Assembly (NCBI GenBank): GCA_963744935.1
Contig: CAVUVM010000005.1
Location: 62,001 to 126,000 of the forward strand
Origin: Bog-473 sp963744935
Lineage (GTDB): Bacteria; Actinomycetota; Acidimicrobiia; Acidimicrobiales; RAAP-2
DNA: 64,000 nucleotides
Reading direction: 5' to 3'
In this document: positions 17,228 through 26,120 of the stretch, piece by piece
Layout: each line of letters starts with the position of its first letter
Position numbering within the stretch: position 1 is the stretch's first letter
Made by a program: the position numbers and the translations under genes
Notes under the pieces: model-generated
Seen by the model: the letters and a program-made list of their open reading frames with translations, nothing else
Told to the model about the DNA's origin: nothing
The model's database searches: none

Positions 17228-19984
17228 ATGTCGCCCACCATCTTCGTCGATCGTGCTCATGAGAGAACCGTTGTCGACGAAGTTCTAGAGTCGGCCCGGA
17301 ACGGAATGAGCAGCGCTCTCGTCGTCTACGGCGAAGCAGGCATGGGCAAATCGGCCTTGCTCGACTACGCGGCCTCCACAGGAGATCTATCGGTAGCGCG
17401 GATTTCAGGCGTCGAGACTGAAAGTGCCTTTGGGTTTGCTGCACTCCATCGCCTTCTGCTCCCCATGCTGGAGGAAGTGCGCCGACTCCCGGTGCCTCAG
17501 CGCATGGCGCTCGAATCAGCGTTCGGACTGGTGGACGGGCCACCGCCGGACCGGTTCCTAGTGGCCCTAGCCGTCCTCACCCTGCTTTCCGCCGAGAGTA
17601 CGGGCACGGGTCTCCTCTGCATCATCGATGATTCACAGTGGATCGATCTCGAATCCCTTCAGACACTTGCATTTGTCGCTCGGCGTCTGAATGCCGAAGG
17701 AATCGCTCTTTTCTTCGGACTGCGGACGTATCTCGACGTGCCTTCGGACCTTGTGGGAATTCCAGCGCTGGAGATAGCCGGTCTCCCTCGCGATGCGATC
17801 CCCGAAATCTTGCAAGCGGCTGCTGGGCGTCCGGTAGCCGACCATGTCGTCGAACGCTTGACCGTCGAGACTGCTGGCTGCCCCCTTGCGCTCTGGGAAC
17901 TCGGAGCGGCGTCGCCTGACGGACCGTGGGACCGAGTCGGCTCGTTTGTCGAGCCGATCGCCGTCACACGACGCATTGAGGTGCACTTTGACGAGCAGAT
18001 AGGCGCGCTATCTCCAGGAGCGCAGTTGTTCCTCCTCGCCGCTGCAGCAGACATCTCCGGAGACCGCGACATGGTGCGCGCCGCGGCACGAGCACTGGGT
18101 TGCGGGGTCGACAGTGAGGAGGAGGCTGAACGCCAGCGGCTCATCTTGCCTGGACCTCGTCTCACTTTTCGTCACCCGTTGATTCGCTCCGTTGTGTATA
18201 CGAGCGCTGAGCCAGATACCCGGCGTGCGGTACATCGGACCTTCGCAACGTTGATCTCGAAGTCCAATCATCCCGACCGCTGGGCCCGTCACGTCGTTCT
18301 CGGGGCCCCTGGCCCCGACTCTGAGCTTGCAGCGGAAGTCGAGGCGACGGCACAGATCGCCAGGACCAGAGGAGGATATGCGGCGGAGGCGACCCTGTTG
18401 GTGCAGGCAGCTGAACTGACCGAGGCCCCTACCGAGAGGGCGATCCGTCGATTACACGCGGCGGTGGCAGCGTTGAATGCCGGCGCTGACAGTCAGGTGA
18501 TGGAATTGCTTGACCAAGCGCTGCCGAACCTCGTAGACCCCTTCACGATCGCGGAATGCCAAGAACTCCGCGGTCAGCTCTCTCTTCGTACCTCGCAGAT
18601 GACGGCCGCTCCAGGAGAGCTTCTCGCGGCGGCGCGCCTTTTTCTTCCCTTGGACAAATCGCGCGCCCGCGACGTCACCCTCCAAGCGTTTGCCGCCTAC
18701 TCGATCTCACTTCACCGAACATCAGTGGTTGACGCAGCTGAGATCGCCGACGTCGCTCGTCAGGCGGGTCCCGCGGCCTCACCTTCGGCGCTCGAGGACC
18801 ATCTTCTCGCAAGTACGTCTCAACTGGTCATGGACGGGCCCTTGGCTGCTGTCGAAGAGTATCGGCTTGCCGCAGCTCTCATGCGAGAAGGTGAGCTGTC
18901 TCATGATCAGATAGCGAAATGGTCACTGCTCGGACTAATCGTTGCGCTTGAGTTCTTTGACGATGAGACTCATCGGGCGTGGGCGGAGCGCACGGATAAG
19001 TCGGCCCGCCAGAGTGGAGACCTTCTTGTCTTGATTTTCAACTTATTTGGACTTGCCGATGCCGACTTACACGTTGGCGATATCGCGTCGGCCCTTGCTC
19101 GATACGAAGAAGTGTACGAACTCGGGGCGGCTATAGGAATGTCGCCCGAGCACTTCCCCACAAGCTTGTGTGCCCAGGCGTGGGCTGGGAACGAGGAGGT
19201 GACACGCGAGTCCGCGGCTCTGTTCATCGATGTGCTCGCCGAATTTGGCACCGGTGTAGCAGAGATCTATGGAAATTACGCCTTGGCTGTCATGCACCTT
19301 GCAGCAGGTCGCTACCGTGAGGCCCTCGAAGCGACCCAACGCGCACCCAAGTACACACCTCTCGCCTCGGACTGCTACCAATTGCTTCCACTCGCCATAG
19401 AAGCAGCAGTCCGATCGGGCGAGCACGACTTGGCGGACTCTCTTGTCCGTACCCTTGAGTCGAGAGCCGTGGCCGCTAACAGCGCATGGGGCCTGGGACT
19501 CCTCGCTCGTTCCCGCGCCCTTCTGGCCTCTGAGACAGAGTCCGAGGAACTCTTCGAGACGGCACTCGCGCATCTTCGCCAAACGGCGGTCACGAGAGAT
19601 CTCGCGCACACGCAGCTGCTCTATGGCGAATGGTTAAGGCGACAAAACCGACGAGTCGACGCGCGGGAACAGCTTCGAGCGGCCCATGGGTTCTTCACGG
19701 AGATGGGAGCGAATGGTTTTGCAGCCCGTGCTCAGGCGGAACTTCTGATCACCGGGGAACGTGTTCGCGCAAAGGAGGCGGTGCGGACGTTCGATCTCAC
19801 CCCGCAGGAGCGCCGTATCGCATTTTTGGCTGCCGAACGGCTCACGAACCCAGAGATAGCGGCTCAACTCTTCATTAGTCCTTCTACGGTCGATTATCAC
19901 TTGCGCAAGGTGTTCCGGAAGCTGAATATCGGATCTCGCCGGCAGTTGGCCGTGGCATTGCAGTCGAATCCCAAGGCCATCTAG
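17228..19984 (+). CDS. Large LuxR-family regulator with AAA ATPase domain
   Basis: This 918-residue protein has a Walker A motif GEAGMGKS (residues 35-42), a Walker B-like LLCIIDDSQWID, a long helical repeat region of TPR type and a C-terminal LuxR helix-turn-helix (about 850-910) with LTPQERRIAFLAAERLTNPE and the recognition helix in STVDYHLRKVFRKL. This is the LAL/MalT-like plan of signal-dependent activators. The ATG has GGAG at a suitable distance. Base composition seems lower in G+C than the core genes, in keeping with the island. The target is likely the exporter gene 40 bp downstream or other island genes, but this is inference. Confidence 0.92.
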   Translation: MSPTIFVDRAHERTVVDEVLESARNGMSSALVVYGEAGMGKSALLDYAASTGDLSVARISGVETESAFGFAALHRLLLPMLEEVRRLPVPQRMALESAFGLVDGPPPDRFLVALAVLTLLSAESTGTGLLCIIDDSQWIDLESLQTLAFVARRLNAEGIALFFGLRTYLDVPSDLVGIPALEIAGLPRDAIPEILQAAAGRPVADHVVERLTVETAGCPLALWELGAASPDGPWDRVGSFVEPIAVTRRIEVHFDEQIGALSPGAQLFLLAAAADISGDRDMVRAAARALGCGVDSEEEAERQRLILPGPRLTFRHPLIRSVVYTSAEPDTRRAVHRTFATLISKSNHPDRWARHVVLGAPGPDSELAAEVEATAQIARTRGGYAAEATLLVQAAELTEAPTERAIRRLHAAVAALNAGADSQVMELLDQALPNLVDPFTIAECQELRGQLSLRTSQMTAAPGELLAAARLFLPLDKSRARDVTLQAFAAYSISLHRTSVVDAAEIADVARQAGPAASPSALEDHLLASTSQLVMDGPLAAVEEYRLAAALMREGELSHDQIAKWSLLGLIVALEFFDDETHRAWAERTDKSARQSGDLLVLIFNLFGLADADLHVGDIASALARYEEVYELGAAIGMSPEHFPTSLCAQAWAGNEEVTRESAALFIDVLAEFGTGVAEIYGNYALAVMHLAAGRYREALEATQRAPKYTPLASDCYQLLPLAIEAAVRSGEHDLADSLVRTLESRAVAANSAWGLGLLARSRALLASETESEELFETALAHLRQTAVTRDLAHTQLLYGEWLRRQNRRVDAREQLRAAHGFFTEMGANGFAARAQAELLITGERVRAKEAVRTFDLTPQERRIAFLAAERLTNPEIAAQLFISPSTVDYHLRKVFRKLNIGSRRQLAVALQSNPKAI

Positions 19985-20024
19985 CGATGGGGCTTCTCCT
20001 TGCATCCGGTTTTGGGGGTATGGC

Positions 20025-21503
20025 GTGAGCACCTCGAAGTCTTCAACTACGAAGGACACTGCCGCTTCGCGGAGAGCTGCCTACCCCATACGAGCGAGCA
20101 TGGTTCTTCGCGTTCCGCGGCTGTGGGTGATCACGCTCGTCGTCGCGTCGGTGATGGTTGGCTTGATAACGACTTTCTACATCGCATCGGTAGTTGATCC
20201 CCTTGCTCATCTCAACGGCCTGCCGGTCGTGGTCGTGAACGAGGATGCCGGTGCCACGGTCGGGGGGCAACACATCAACATCGGTCGCCAGGTGGAGAGC
20301 GGTTTGATGGCGAGCCCGGTTATATCGGGCCATCTGAAGATCACGCCCTCGAACCTTCCCGGGGCTGAGCAGATTATGGACAGCAACAACGCCTACGCGA
20401 CCGTGGTGATCCCGTCAGACTTCACCGCTGCTCTCCTAACCGTGTCGGGTGTGCCCGTGCCAAGACCTGCCTCGGGTCGGCCCGAAGTCGACATCAGGAC
20501 CAACGACCGGGCTGGCACACTCGGAGTCGGCCTGGCCACCGGATTCCTTCAACCGGGCCTCAGCGTCGCATCAAGACAGATTGGGCGGGAACTCTCGGCC
20601 CGTGCACCCGCTGGTGCGTCGACCCCAGCAACGCGGGCATTGCTCAGCGATCCGGTGGAGGTCATAACCACGCCATACCGGCCTCTGCCACCGCACAGCG
20701 CCCTAGGGCTGAGTGCCTTTTACATTGCCCTGCTCGCGCTCACATGCGGCTTTCTGGTGGGCACCATCGTCAACACTGGCGTCGACTCTGGGACCGGGTA
20801 TGCCACAACCGAGATCGGGCCCCGCTGGCGTCAGAGTCAGCCACTGCCGATCAACAGGTTTCAGACCCTCCTCATCAAGTGGGCGGTGGTCGCCGTCCTG
20901 GCCGCAGTTGTGAGCGGGGTGATCCTTGCCGTGGCGGCCGGGGCGCTGCGCATGGACGCCCCCAACTTCGGTCTGTTGTGGTTATTTATGTGGTTGTGCT
21001 CAGCGAGCGTCGCCGCGGGGACCATTGTCCTCTTCGCTGTTGTGGGCAGCTACGGGCAGCTCTTGGCGCTGCTGATCTTCGTCTACCTCGGGTTGGCCTC
21101 TGCTGGGGGAACCGTGCCGATACAAGCACTCCCCGGGCCCCTTCGAGCCATCAGTCCGGTGGATCCGCTCCGCGAAATCCTCGACGGGACGCGCTCCATC
21201 ATGTACTTCAACGCCCGAGCAGACGCGGGATTGACACGCGGCGCTTTGGCGGCCGGACTCGGCTTGCTCCTCTGGCTCGTACTGGGCACGGCGGTCGTCA
21301 GGTGGTACGACCGCCGAGGGTTCGAGCGCCTGAGCCCCGAACTCCTGACCCACATTGGCGCATCCGTCGCCCAGTATCGTGCCGAGCACTCAGCCCCTTC
21401 AGCAACGAATGATGGTGAACCGCCGGCCGTGAGCGAAAATGCCACGCCTGCTCCGCAACCGGCTACGGCACCAATGGAGGCAAAGAGCAAAACAGAGCAG
21501 TGA
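20025..21503 (+). CDS. YhgE/Pip-type (DUF3533) membrane exporter
   Basis: From a GTG start the protein has 492 residues: one N-terminal helix (about 35-58), an extracytoplasmic domain that contains LNGLPVVVVNEDAGA, and five to six C-terminal helices ending in a long Pro/Ala-rich cytoplasmic tail. The VVVNEDAGA strand followed by an ABC-2-like membrane domain is typical of YhgE/Pip and DUF3533 proteins, which move lipids, peptides or toxic compounds in various actinobacteria and firmicutes. It follows the LuxR-type regulator by 40 bp on the same strand and is its most obvious target. Confidence 0.82.
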   Translation: MSTSKSSTTKDTAASRRAAYPIRASMVLRVPRLWVITLVVASVMVGLITTFYIASVVDPLAHLNGLPVVVVNEDAGATVGGQHINIGRQVESGLMASPVISGHLKITPSNLPGAEQIMDSNNAYATVVIPSDFTAALLTVSGVPVPRPASGRPEVDIRTNDRAGTLGVGLATGFLQPGLSVASRQIGRELSARAPAGASTPATRALLSDPVEVITTPYRPLPPHSALGLSAFYIALLALTCGFLVGTIVNTGVDSGTGYATTEIGPRWRQSQPLPINRFQTLLIKWAVVAVLAAVVSGVILAVAAGALRMDAPNFGLLWLFMWLCSASVAAGTIVLFAVVGSYGQLLALLIFVYLGLASAGGTVPIQALPGPLRAISPVDPLREILDGTRSIMYFNARADAGLTRGALAAGLGLLLWLVLGTAVVRWYDRRGFERLSPELLTHIGASVAQYRAEHSAPSATNDGEPPAVSENATPAPQPATAPMEAKSKTEQ

Positions 21504-21584
21504 GATACGGCTGCCCCACAGGCGGGCATCCCCATCGCCGAGCATGGGTGGCACCGTTCGGCACATCCGAGGCGAATATTAGTG

Positions 21585-21988
21585 CTAAGAGCCGACCAAA
21601 GCGTCGGTCAGGGGGTCGATGCCAGCCAGCCTTTGGCTGAGTTCGGGAGTGAGGATGTAGCGGGCAGCGAGCACCTGCGGAGCAACGTAAGAAACTTTGG
21701 TCCGCGACTCGTCCCGCCACACCAATATCGTCAATGGAGGGTCCATAGCGGATAGCGGAGCTGCTTCCATGACGGGCGTGCCGGCCGCTGGGCTCCCAAA
21801 CAGCACAAGAACCGTCGCGCGAAGGCTTAAGCCAACAGAGCTTGCTTCGGCACTCTGGTCGATGACTGCGAAGACCTCCATCTCTTTTGATTTGATGAGT
21901 TCTGTCAGCCGCGAGACCGTTTCCTCTACCGATCGAGAGCTCAGCTTTTGGTAGTGCCGGATTCGTCAGGCGAAAGCGTACTGGCCAT
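21585..21988 (-). CDS. Second DUF302 protein, frame broken near its start
   Basis: The main frame (ATG at 21881, 98 codons) carries VIDQSAEASS, VLVLFGSPAAGTPVMEA and a C terminus homologous to the DUF302 protein at 14158. Homology continues upstream of that ATG (SSRSVEETVSRLTELIKSKE), but the frame then meets a stop with no start codon. An ATG at 21988 or 21999, the latter with AAAGGAG upstream, begins in another frame, so a one-base indel near 21940-21965 is needed to join them. It may be a real frameshift or a sequencing error. It converges on the exporter gene. Confidence 0.65.
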
Positions 21989-22101
21989 GATGACGCCATT
22001 TCTAAGGTTTCTCCTTTGGAGTGAACGGTTCGAAGAGTCGACCATCTCCAATGACACTCGACCAAATAGAATCGGGCTTCTGTGTACGCCCGAGCTACCA
22101 G

Positions 22102-22521
22102 TCAGGCCAGACTCGGAGGCGGCTCGACTGGAGCGGGGAAGGCTCGGGTTTCGTTTGCCTCGGAAGGATTGGTAAGCGTCGCCGATTCACCGTCGGCCAC
22201 CAGGCGGCGCCAAGCGGTCTGCCAGTCGGGAAGCTGCGCACTGTCCTGTTCCCAGGTAGCGAAACTGGCCTCGTCGCACAGATGGTCCACGAGTGCTCGC
22301 GTACTCAGGTGCGGCTCGGTGTTCATGAAGGTTTCGATCGGTGTTTTGCCCTGCCAGGCCGTGACGTCCCACCACACGTCGTGCGCTTCAGCCAAGGCGT
22401 CCACCCCTAGGTTCCCGTCGGTCTTCTGCGCCTGCTCGATCACAGCGGCCGCGTGGGTGAAGAACTCATCGAGAAGGGAGTGGTCCCGCAATCGCAGGCG
22501 GGCAACAACGATGATTGGCAT
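22102..22521 (-). CDS. Probable dimeric alpha/beta-barrel protein (ABM/DUF3291-like)
   Basis: This 139-residue protein starts with MPIIVVARLRLRD, a first beta strand typical of ferredoxin-like dimeric barrels. An amphipathic helix (FFTHAAAVIEQAQ) and a region rich in Trp follow (DVWWDVTAWQGK), as in DUF3291 and antibiotic-biosynthesis-monooxygenase proteins. The C-terminal 25 residues are Pro/Ala-rich and probably disordered. The assignment is by fold pattern only. It lies in a leftward group with the two small genes at 22588 and 22908. Confidence 0.6.
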   Translation of the reverse strand: MPIIVVARLRLRDHSLLDEFFTHAAAVIEQAQKTDGNLGVDALAEAHDVWWDVTAWQGKTPIETFMNTEPHLSTRALVDHLCDEASFATWEQDSAQLPDWQTAWRRLVADGESATLTNPSEANETRAFPAPVEPPPSLA

Positions 22522-22587
22522 GTGACTCCTTGTTCGGTCGGGGTCCGATCCGCTGATCCGATTGGCTTAGGGCGACGGGCCACGGAC

Positions 22588-22875
22588 TTAGGACTTGAAT
22601 GCCTCCTCGATGGCTTCTGAGACTCTCTTTGCGATTCCAAACTCGTTGATCATCCGCGAGATGACTAGACCTCCGCCGTGGACATGGAACGTTGTCGTCG
22701 TGCCCTCTTTGTTCAGGTGCACAGTGGCGAGTGCGGCTGCCGACTGCTTGACCTTTATGGCTTCTTGGGCGCCACCGCCGTGGGTGGTGATCTCGTAGCG
22801 GTCGCCAAGCCCCTTTCGTAAAGCTTGAGCTGTGTCCTGGATGCTCACAGATCGGTCGACAGTGACAGTCGGCAT
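22588..22875 (-). CDS. Small conserved-type protein of unknown function
   Basis: This 95-residue protein has AGGAGA a short distance upstream of its ATG. The sequence alternates short strands and ends in a helix (INEFGIAKRVSEAIEEAFKS). A His/Gly-rich segment (FHVHGGG) lies in the middle. I do not recognise a family. It is followed 66 bp downstream by the DUF3291-like gene and preceded by the DUF998 gene, all leftward. Confidence 0.7.
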   Translation of the reverse strand: MPTVTVDRSVSIQDTAQALRKGLGDRYEITTHGGGAQEAIKVKQSAAALATVHLNKEGTTTTFHVHGGGLVISRMINEFGIAKRVSEAIEEAFKS

Positions 22876-22907
22876 TGCCTCTCCTTCGTTAGTAGACCCT
22901 TACGGTG

Positions 22908-23525
22908 CTATCCCGAGATTCGTGCCAGATCGATGGCCACGATAAAAAACCAAGTGAGTGACGAGAGGTAGAACAGACGTTCGAACAGTCCAACGATGAG
23001 ATGAAGCCTCAGTCCCGGGCGTATCCCAAGCACGAGTCCGATGAGGCTCCCGAGGATCACCCAGTTGAGGATGTTGAGGGCGCTTTTCACTCCGAACCAA
23101 GCGGCGTAGTGCATAAGCGTGGACCACAGCGCCCCTGCCGCCACTGCTATGCCGCCGAAGGAGACGACGGCCAACAGCATGTGGATCGTCCCCGGCACTG
23201 TCTGGAAGCGACTGCCGTTCTGGTCCGTTGCGAAGAAGGGGATGAAGAACCGGGCTACCGAGGAGAGGATGAGCATCACGACGACCAACGTCGGTGCGAA
23301 GGGGCTCAACTGCGCCAGGCCGATGGCGAGCGTGATCCCCGCCACCCCGCCGGCGACGGCTTGTAACCAGAACACTGAACGGTAACGACCTACGCCGTAG
23401 TCGCTGACGGCATCGCTGACGGGGCTATAGCCGGTTGGCAGGACGTGTAGGGCGATAAGTGCGCCCGACTGAACAGCCGTGGCGATTATCGCAATGATGC
23501 TGAAGGTGTGAGCCGTCGTGTCCAT
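22908..23525 (-). CDS. DUF998 membrane protein
   Basis: This 205-residue protein has about six membrane helices. The N-terminal region carries the DUF998 hallmark around SPVSDAVSDYGVGRYRSVFW, after the first helix, and later an ARFF element. DUF998 proteins are multi-pass membrane proteins of unknown function. It is the first gene of the leftward group 23525-22102. Confidence 0.8.
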   Translation of the reverse strand: MDTTAHTFSIIAIIATAVQSGALIALHVLPTGYSPVSDAVSDYGVGRYRSVFWLQAVAGGVAGITLAIGLAQLSPFAPTLVVVMLILSSVARFFIPFFATDQNGSRFQTVPGTIHMLLAVVSFGGIAVAAGALWSTLMHYAAWFGVKSALNILNWVILGSLIGLVLGIRPGLRLHLIVGLFERLFYLSSLTWFFIVAIDLARISG

Positions 23526-23959
23526 CCGGAACTAAGAGCGCATGCCTACCTGCTTCTCCGCCCCCTCTGGACTTGGACCATATCCGGAGTTCAGCTTGTT
23601 GTCACGTGGGTTTCCGCGTGGCTCACGGTTGACCGTTCCGGCACGGTTGGAGGGGTGGAGTTAACCCGCTTCGGTGGACACGGGGCCCTGACCGCGTGAT
23701 TCAGGCGGATGCCCCCAAAAGTTCGCCGGGACGATGGCACAGTGCCAAAAAAGTGTCTGCGGGGCTGAACACTTCGAGATCCGTTGTCTCCAGCTACTCG
23801 CTGGTCGAGCGTTGCCGCGCCCCAAGGCAACGGGAAGGAACCCACGGTACGCCTAGGCGTCGGACCTGGCGTGCCAAGGCGGTACCTCGGGGATCAGTCC
23901 TCCCTCCGAGAACACCGTCGGCTCCGTAGACGCCACATCGGAATTACTAGGGTGAAGCC
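23526..23959. other. Divergent intergenic region, no gene seen
   Basis: These 434 bp lie between two divergently read membrane-protein genes. Short open frames exist but none has a ribosome site or convincing composition. No hairpin or known operator was seen. Confidence 0.55.
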
Positions 23960-24565
23960 GTGGTATCTGGTGACTACAGGGAACTTTTCGTCGTCATCGC
24001 AACATCCGCCGCGACGCTGATCGGCCTGTTGTTCGTTGCCATTTCGGTCTCCAAGAGCCGATCGCAGGCTCGTTCGCAAGTAGTTCGTGAGTTCAGGGCC
24101 GCTGCCGCGCTGTTGGCCTTCACCAATCCGTTCACCGTCTCGCTTTTCGGACTAGTACCCGGAACGAATATCGGGTATCCCGCGGCGATCGTCGGAGTGA
24201 TCGGAGTCATGTTTGCGGCTGCTGGTGTTCGCGCGACTGTGGCACTCCCCTCGCACCTACAACATCGCCGCCCGCAAGCGACCCTGATCGTTGCCATGCT
24301 CGTCGTCTTCGTGTTTCAGATCGTGTACGGAATCAAGCTCATCATCGACCCACATCAAGCCGGAACCTTGGCAACGATTGGGTATGTGCTCATTGCGTCC
24401 CTCCTGATAGGGATCGGGCGAGCATGGGAGCTCGTTGGCGACTGGGGCACCGGACTCGTTGCATCGATCAGCTTCTTGACCGGCCGCCATCCCCAGCCAC
24501 AAGACGAGATAGTCGAGGTTTCGGATTCGCTCGCACGGGCCGAATCGTCCGGGGAGCAGGAATAG
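23960..24565 (+). CDS. Membrane protein of unknown function
   Basis: From a GTG start the 201-residue protein has five to six hydrophobic helices (about residues 8-28, 47-67, 72-92, 106-126 and 137-157) and a charged C-terminal tail. A basic stretch, KSRSQARSQVVREFRAA, lies between the first two helices. I do not recognise the family. It is the last gene before the second tRNA-Thr scar and is probably cargo of the island. Confidence 0.65.
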   Translation: MVSGDYRELFVVIATSAATLIGLLFVAISVSKSRSQARSQVVREFRAAAALLAFTNPFTVSLFGLVPGTNIGYPAAIVGVIGVMFAAAGVRATVALPSHLQHRRPQATLIVAMLVVFVFQIVYGIKLIIDPHQAGTLATIGYVLIASLLIGIGRAWELVGDWGTGLVASISFLTGRHPQPQDEIVEVSDSLARAESSGEQE

Positions 24566-24812
24566 TCACTGGTCGATGAATTGTTCAGTGTTTCGCACGT
24601 TGCCCCCAGTGCCGCTGCAGCACGACCGACCACGCAGAACGCCGATCTGAAAGCGAGATCCTCGGATCGGCCGTAGCAATGGGATTGCTGCGGCTGAACA
24701 CGTTGACGCAGCCGAGCACGGCAATATGTTGGGACAAACGCGAAACAGTGCGCTGTTCGCTACCAATCAATGCCGATACTCTGGGCAAATGCAGCACTTC
24801 TGTTCACCAAAA

Positions 24813-24834
24813 TCTTGGGATCACTGTTGGGACA
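24813..24834. repeat. Paired arm-type repeats left of the second att scar
   Basis: TCTTGGGATC (24813-24822) and TGTTGGGACA (24825-24834) are 12 bp apart and end 45 bp before the tRNA fragment, the same geometry as 12615-12636. A further TGTTGGGACA lies at 24727-24736. Confidence 0.5.
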
Positions 24835-24880
24835 GTGCGCTGCTAACCGATCGGTCAGCCCTCTGAACAGGGCCAACTCG

Positions 24881-24926
24881 AGCCTGAGGTCGGATTCGAA
24901 CCGACGACCTGCGCATTACGAGTGCG
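24881..24926. other. attL: tRNA-Thr 3'-end fragment with a different T arm
   Basis: The last 21 bp (24906-24926) are identical to 37980-38000 in the tRNA-Thr gene and cover the anticodon arm. The T-arm part differs (stem GTCGG/CCGAC instead of AGGAG/CTCCT) but still pairs perfectly. This is what is expected when the original 3' half is displaced by a phage-borne copy: the crossover lies in the 21-bp identity and the displaced 3' half ends up at the far end of the element. Confidence 0.75.
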
Positions 24927-25027
24927 ATCAATACCGTGTCACGTCACGTCCGATGACGACGGTGGACTACTGAGCAGGTCGTTTGTGCAGCGGTTGTCCG
25001 GTGTGTCCTGTTCGTAGCCTGTCGGTT

Positions 25028-25050
25028 TATGGGGTGGCGTATGGGGTGGC
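25028..25050. repeat. Integrase arm-type repeats, left end
   Basis: TATGGGGTGGC occurs at 25028-25038 and 25040-25050, 12 bp apart. The same unit recurs at 37906-37916 by the integrase gene, followed by a degenerate copy, which ties this end to that integrase. Confidence 0.65.
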
Positions 25051-25099
25051 GGCCGCCGGGTGCACCAACTGCTACCGCTCCGGGGCGTCCTCGGGTGCC

Positions 25100-25402
25100 T
25101 CACCCGTCCAATAGGCCGCCATCTTCCATCGCTTCCGACGGCTGCTGCGAAGCCACCAACGACCGCGCCAGCCAGGGCCGAGCCGACAGCGATGAGGGCG
25201 GTGCTGCTCGCAATTCGATCTGTCGCCCCGTCGCCTTCGCCCACTTCACGATGTCGGCACGCTTCCATACCCGGCCGGGGGCGAGCTCCGCGATGGGCGC
25301 AGGGAACGACGGATCCTCGCTCTCCAGCCGGTACACGTACTGGCGCACGACGCCGAGCATCTCGGCGATCTCAGCCATCCCCACGACCTCGTCTGAGGGC
25401 AT
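25100..25402 (-). CDS. Excisionase/MerR-like small HTH protein
   Basis: From the ATG at 25402 the protein has 100 residues. Its first half is a winged helix-turn-helix of the MerR/AlpA type: VGMAEIAEMLGVVRQYVYRL followed by a wing with FPAPIAEL and VWKRADIVKWA. A longer frame reaches an ATG at 25459 but would run through the two operator-like palindromes at 25414-25459, so the shorter start is preferred. By position at the attL end it could be the excisionase or a repressor. Confidence 0.7.
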   Translation of the reverse strand: MPSDEVVGMAEIAEMLGVVRQYVYRLESEDPSFPAPIAELAPGRVWKRADIVKWAKATGRQIELRAAPPSSLSARPWLARSLVASQQPSEAMEDGGLLDG

Positions 25403-25413
25403 CCTCGGAATGT

Positions 25414-25459
25414 AGTGGACACCTCGTCTACTGTGGGTGATGGTGGACGAGTTGTCCAC
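25414..25459. promoter_or_regulatory. Two operator-like inverted repeats in a divergent promoter
   Basis: AGTGGAC-N5-GTCTACT (25414-25432) and GTGGAC-N5-GTCCAC (25443-25459) share the plan GTGGAC-N5-GTCCAC and lie 29 bp apart centre to centre. They separate the leftward HTH gene from the rightward small gene. A dimeric repressor, possibly the HTH product itself, is the likely ligand. Confidence 0.65.
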
Positions 25460-25487
25460 TCAGGGTGTACGGAGAAAGGAGACGGAT

Positions 25488-25670
25488 ATGCCAAGCGCAA
25501 ATAGCGCAGCGGAGGGCCTCACACGCCCTCGAGCGGTGGAAGACATCGCCGCCGACGCTCATCGATGCATAGAGGAGCTCGTGGAGATCGCTCGCTCGAA
25601 TCGGGCCAAAAAATCAACAGGGCAGGTGGGCACTCGAAATGACCGACGACGAAGTCATTCACCTGATTAA
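25488..25670 (+). CDS. Small prophage protein of unknown function
   Basis: The ATG at 25488 is preceded by GAAAGGAG. The 60-residue product has one amphipathic helix (AVEDIAADAHRCIEELVEIA) followed by a basic tail. I do not recognise it. Its 3' end overlaps the next small gene, and it is controlled by the operator pair upstream, so it is probably an early gene of the element. Confidence 0.55.
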   Translation: MPSANSAAEGLTRPRAVEDIAADAHRCIEELVEIARSNRAKKSTGQVGTRNDRRRSHSPD

Positions 25671-25755
25671 CGCGCTCGAGGAGTTGCGGACCGATGCCCA
25701 GCAAGGTCGGGCATCGGCTCTTGAGCACATCGAGCGCCAAAGACAGGAGGCGTGA
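25639..25755 (+). CDS. 38-residue acidic helical peptide
   Basis: ATG at 25639, stop TGA at 25753-25755. The product, starting MTDDEVIHLINALEELRTD, is predicted to be one long charged helix. It overlaps the preceding gene by 32 bp and the following GTG start by four bases (GTGA), the tight packing typical of phage early operons. Confidence 0.45.
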   Translation: MTDDEVIHLINALEELRTDAQQGRASALEHIERQRQEA

Positions 25756-26040
25756 CCCGCCAAAAGCCGGCCACCAGCCTGCCGAAGGTCTATACCGTGC
25801 CCGAGGCAGCCGCCCTGGTGAGCGTCTGCGCCAAGACTCTCCACCGGGAGATCAAAGCCGGCCGGTGCGCTCCTGCTGGTTGCCAAAACCATCTACACGG
25901 CGATGGTTTTCTGTGGGACGTCCCGGCCGGTTCGCGCTCGATACATCGGGCGTTGCGTACGAGTCCTCGACGAGGACCTGAGCCGGTGGCTGCGGCGAGG
26001 TCGGTCATCAGAGCCGGGCGGTACAGTCGGCGCCGGATGA
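25752..26040 (+). pseudogene. HTH protein with a disrupted reading frame
   Basis: From a GTG overlapping the previous stop, the first 38 residues contain a clean AlpA/excisionase-type helix-turn-helix (VYTVPEAAALVSVCAKTLHR). The expected second half, ARYIGRCVRVLDEDLSRWLR, lies in another frame and ends at the TGA at 26038-26040. The intervening 60-70 bp look out of place and are bracketed by similar GGCCGGT-containing stretches, so a small insertion or duplication may have broken the gene. Without correction the first frame runs on into antisense sequence. Confidence 0.5.
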
Positions 26041-26120
26041 TAAGTCCGTCTGCGGCGTTGCGGCCCCGGCTTCGGCCGGGGCCGTTTCGCGTCGCCTCGG
26101 ATATTCGCCCCGAATACACG

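Larger units (their letters stand above)
12682..24926. mobile_element. Accessory island between two tRNA-Thr scars
   Basis: The interval is bounded by tRNA-Thr 3'-end fragments in direct orientation and by GTTGGGA-type repeat pairs just inside both ends (12852-12872 on the left, 24813-24834 on the right). It carries membrane, redox and regulatory genes and no integrase, so it is probably an old element that has lost its mobility genes. Islands of this kind persist because each integration rebuilds the tRNA 3' end. Boundaries are inferred from repeats. Confidence 0.55.
24566..25099. other. Junction between two integrated elements
   Basis: No gene is seen. The stretch holds three GTTGGGA-type repeats (24727-24736, 24813-24822, 24825-24834), the second tRNA-Thr fragment (24881-24926) and a pair of TATGGGGTGGC repeats (25028-25050). 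It reads as the right end of the older island joined to the left end of the prophage-like element. Confidence 0.6.
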
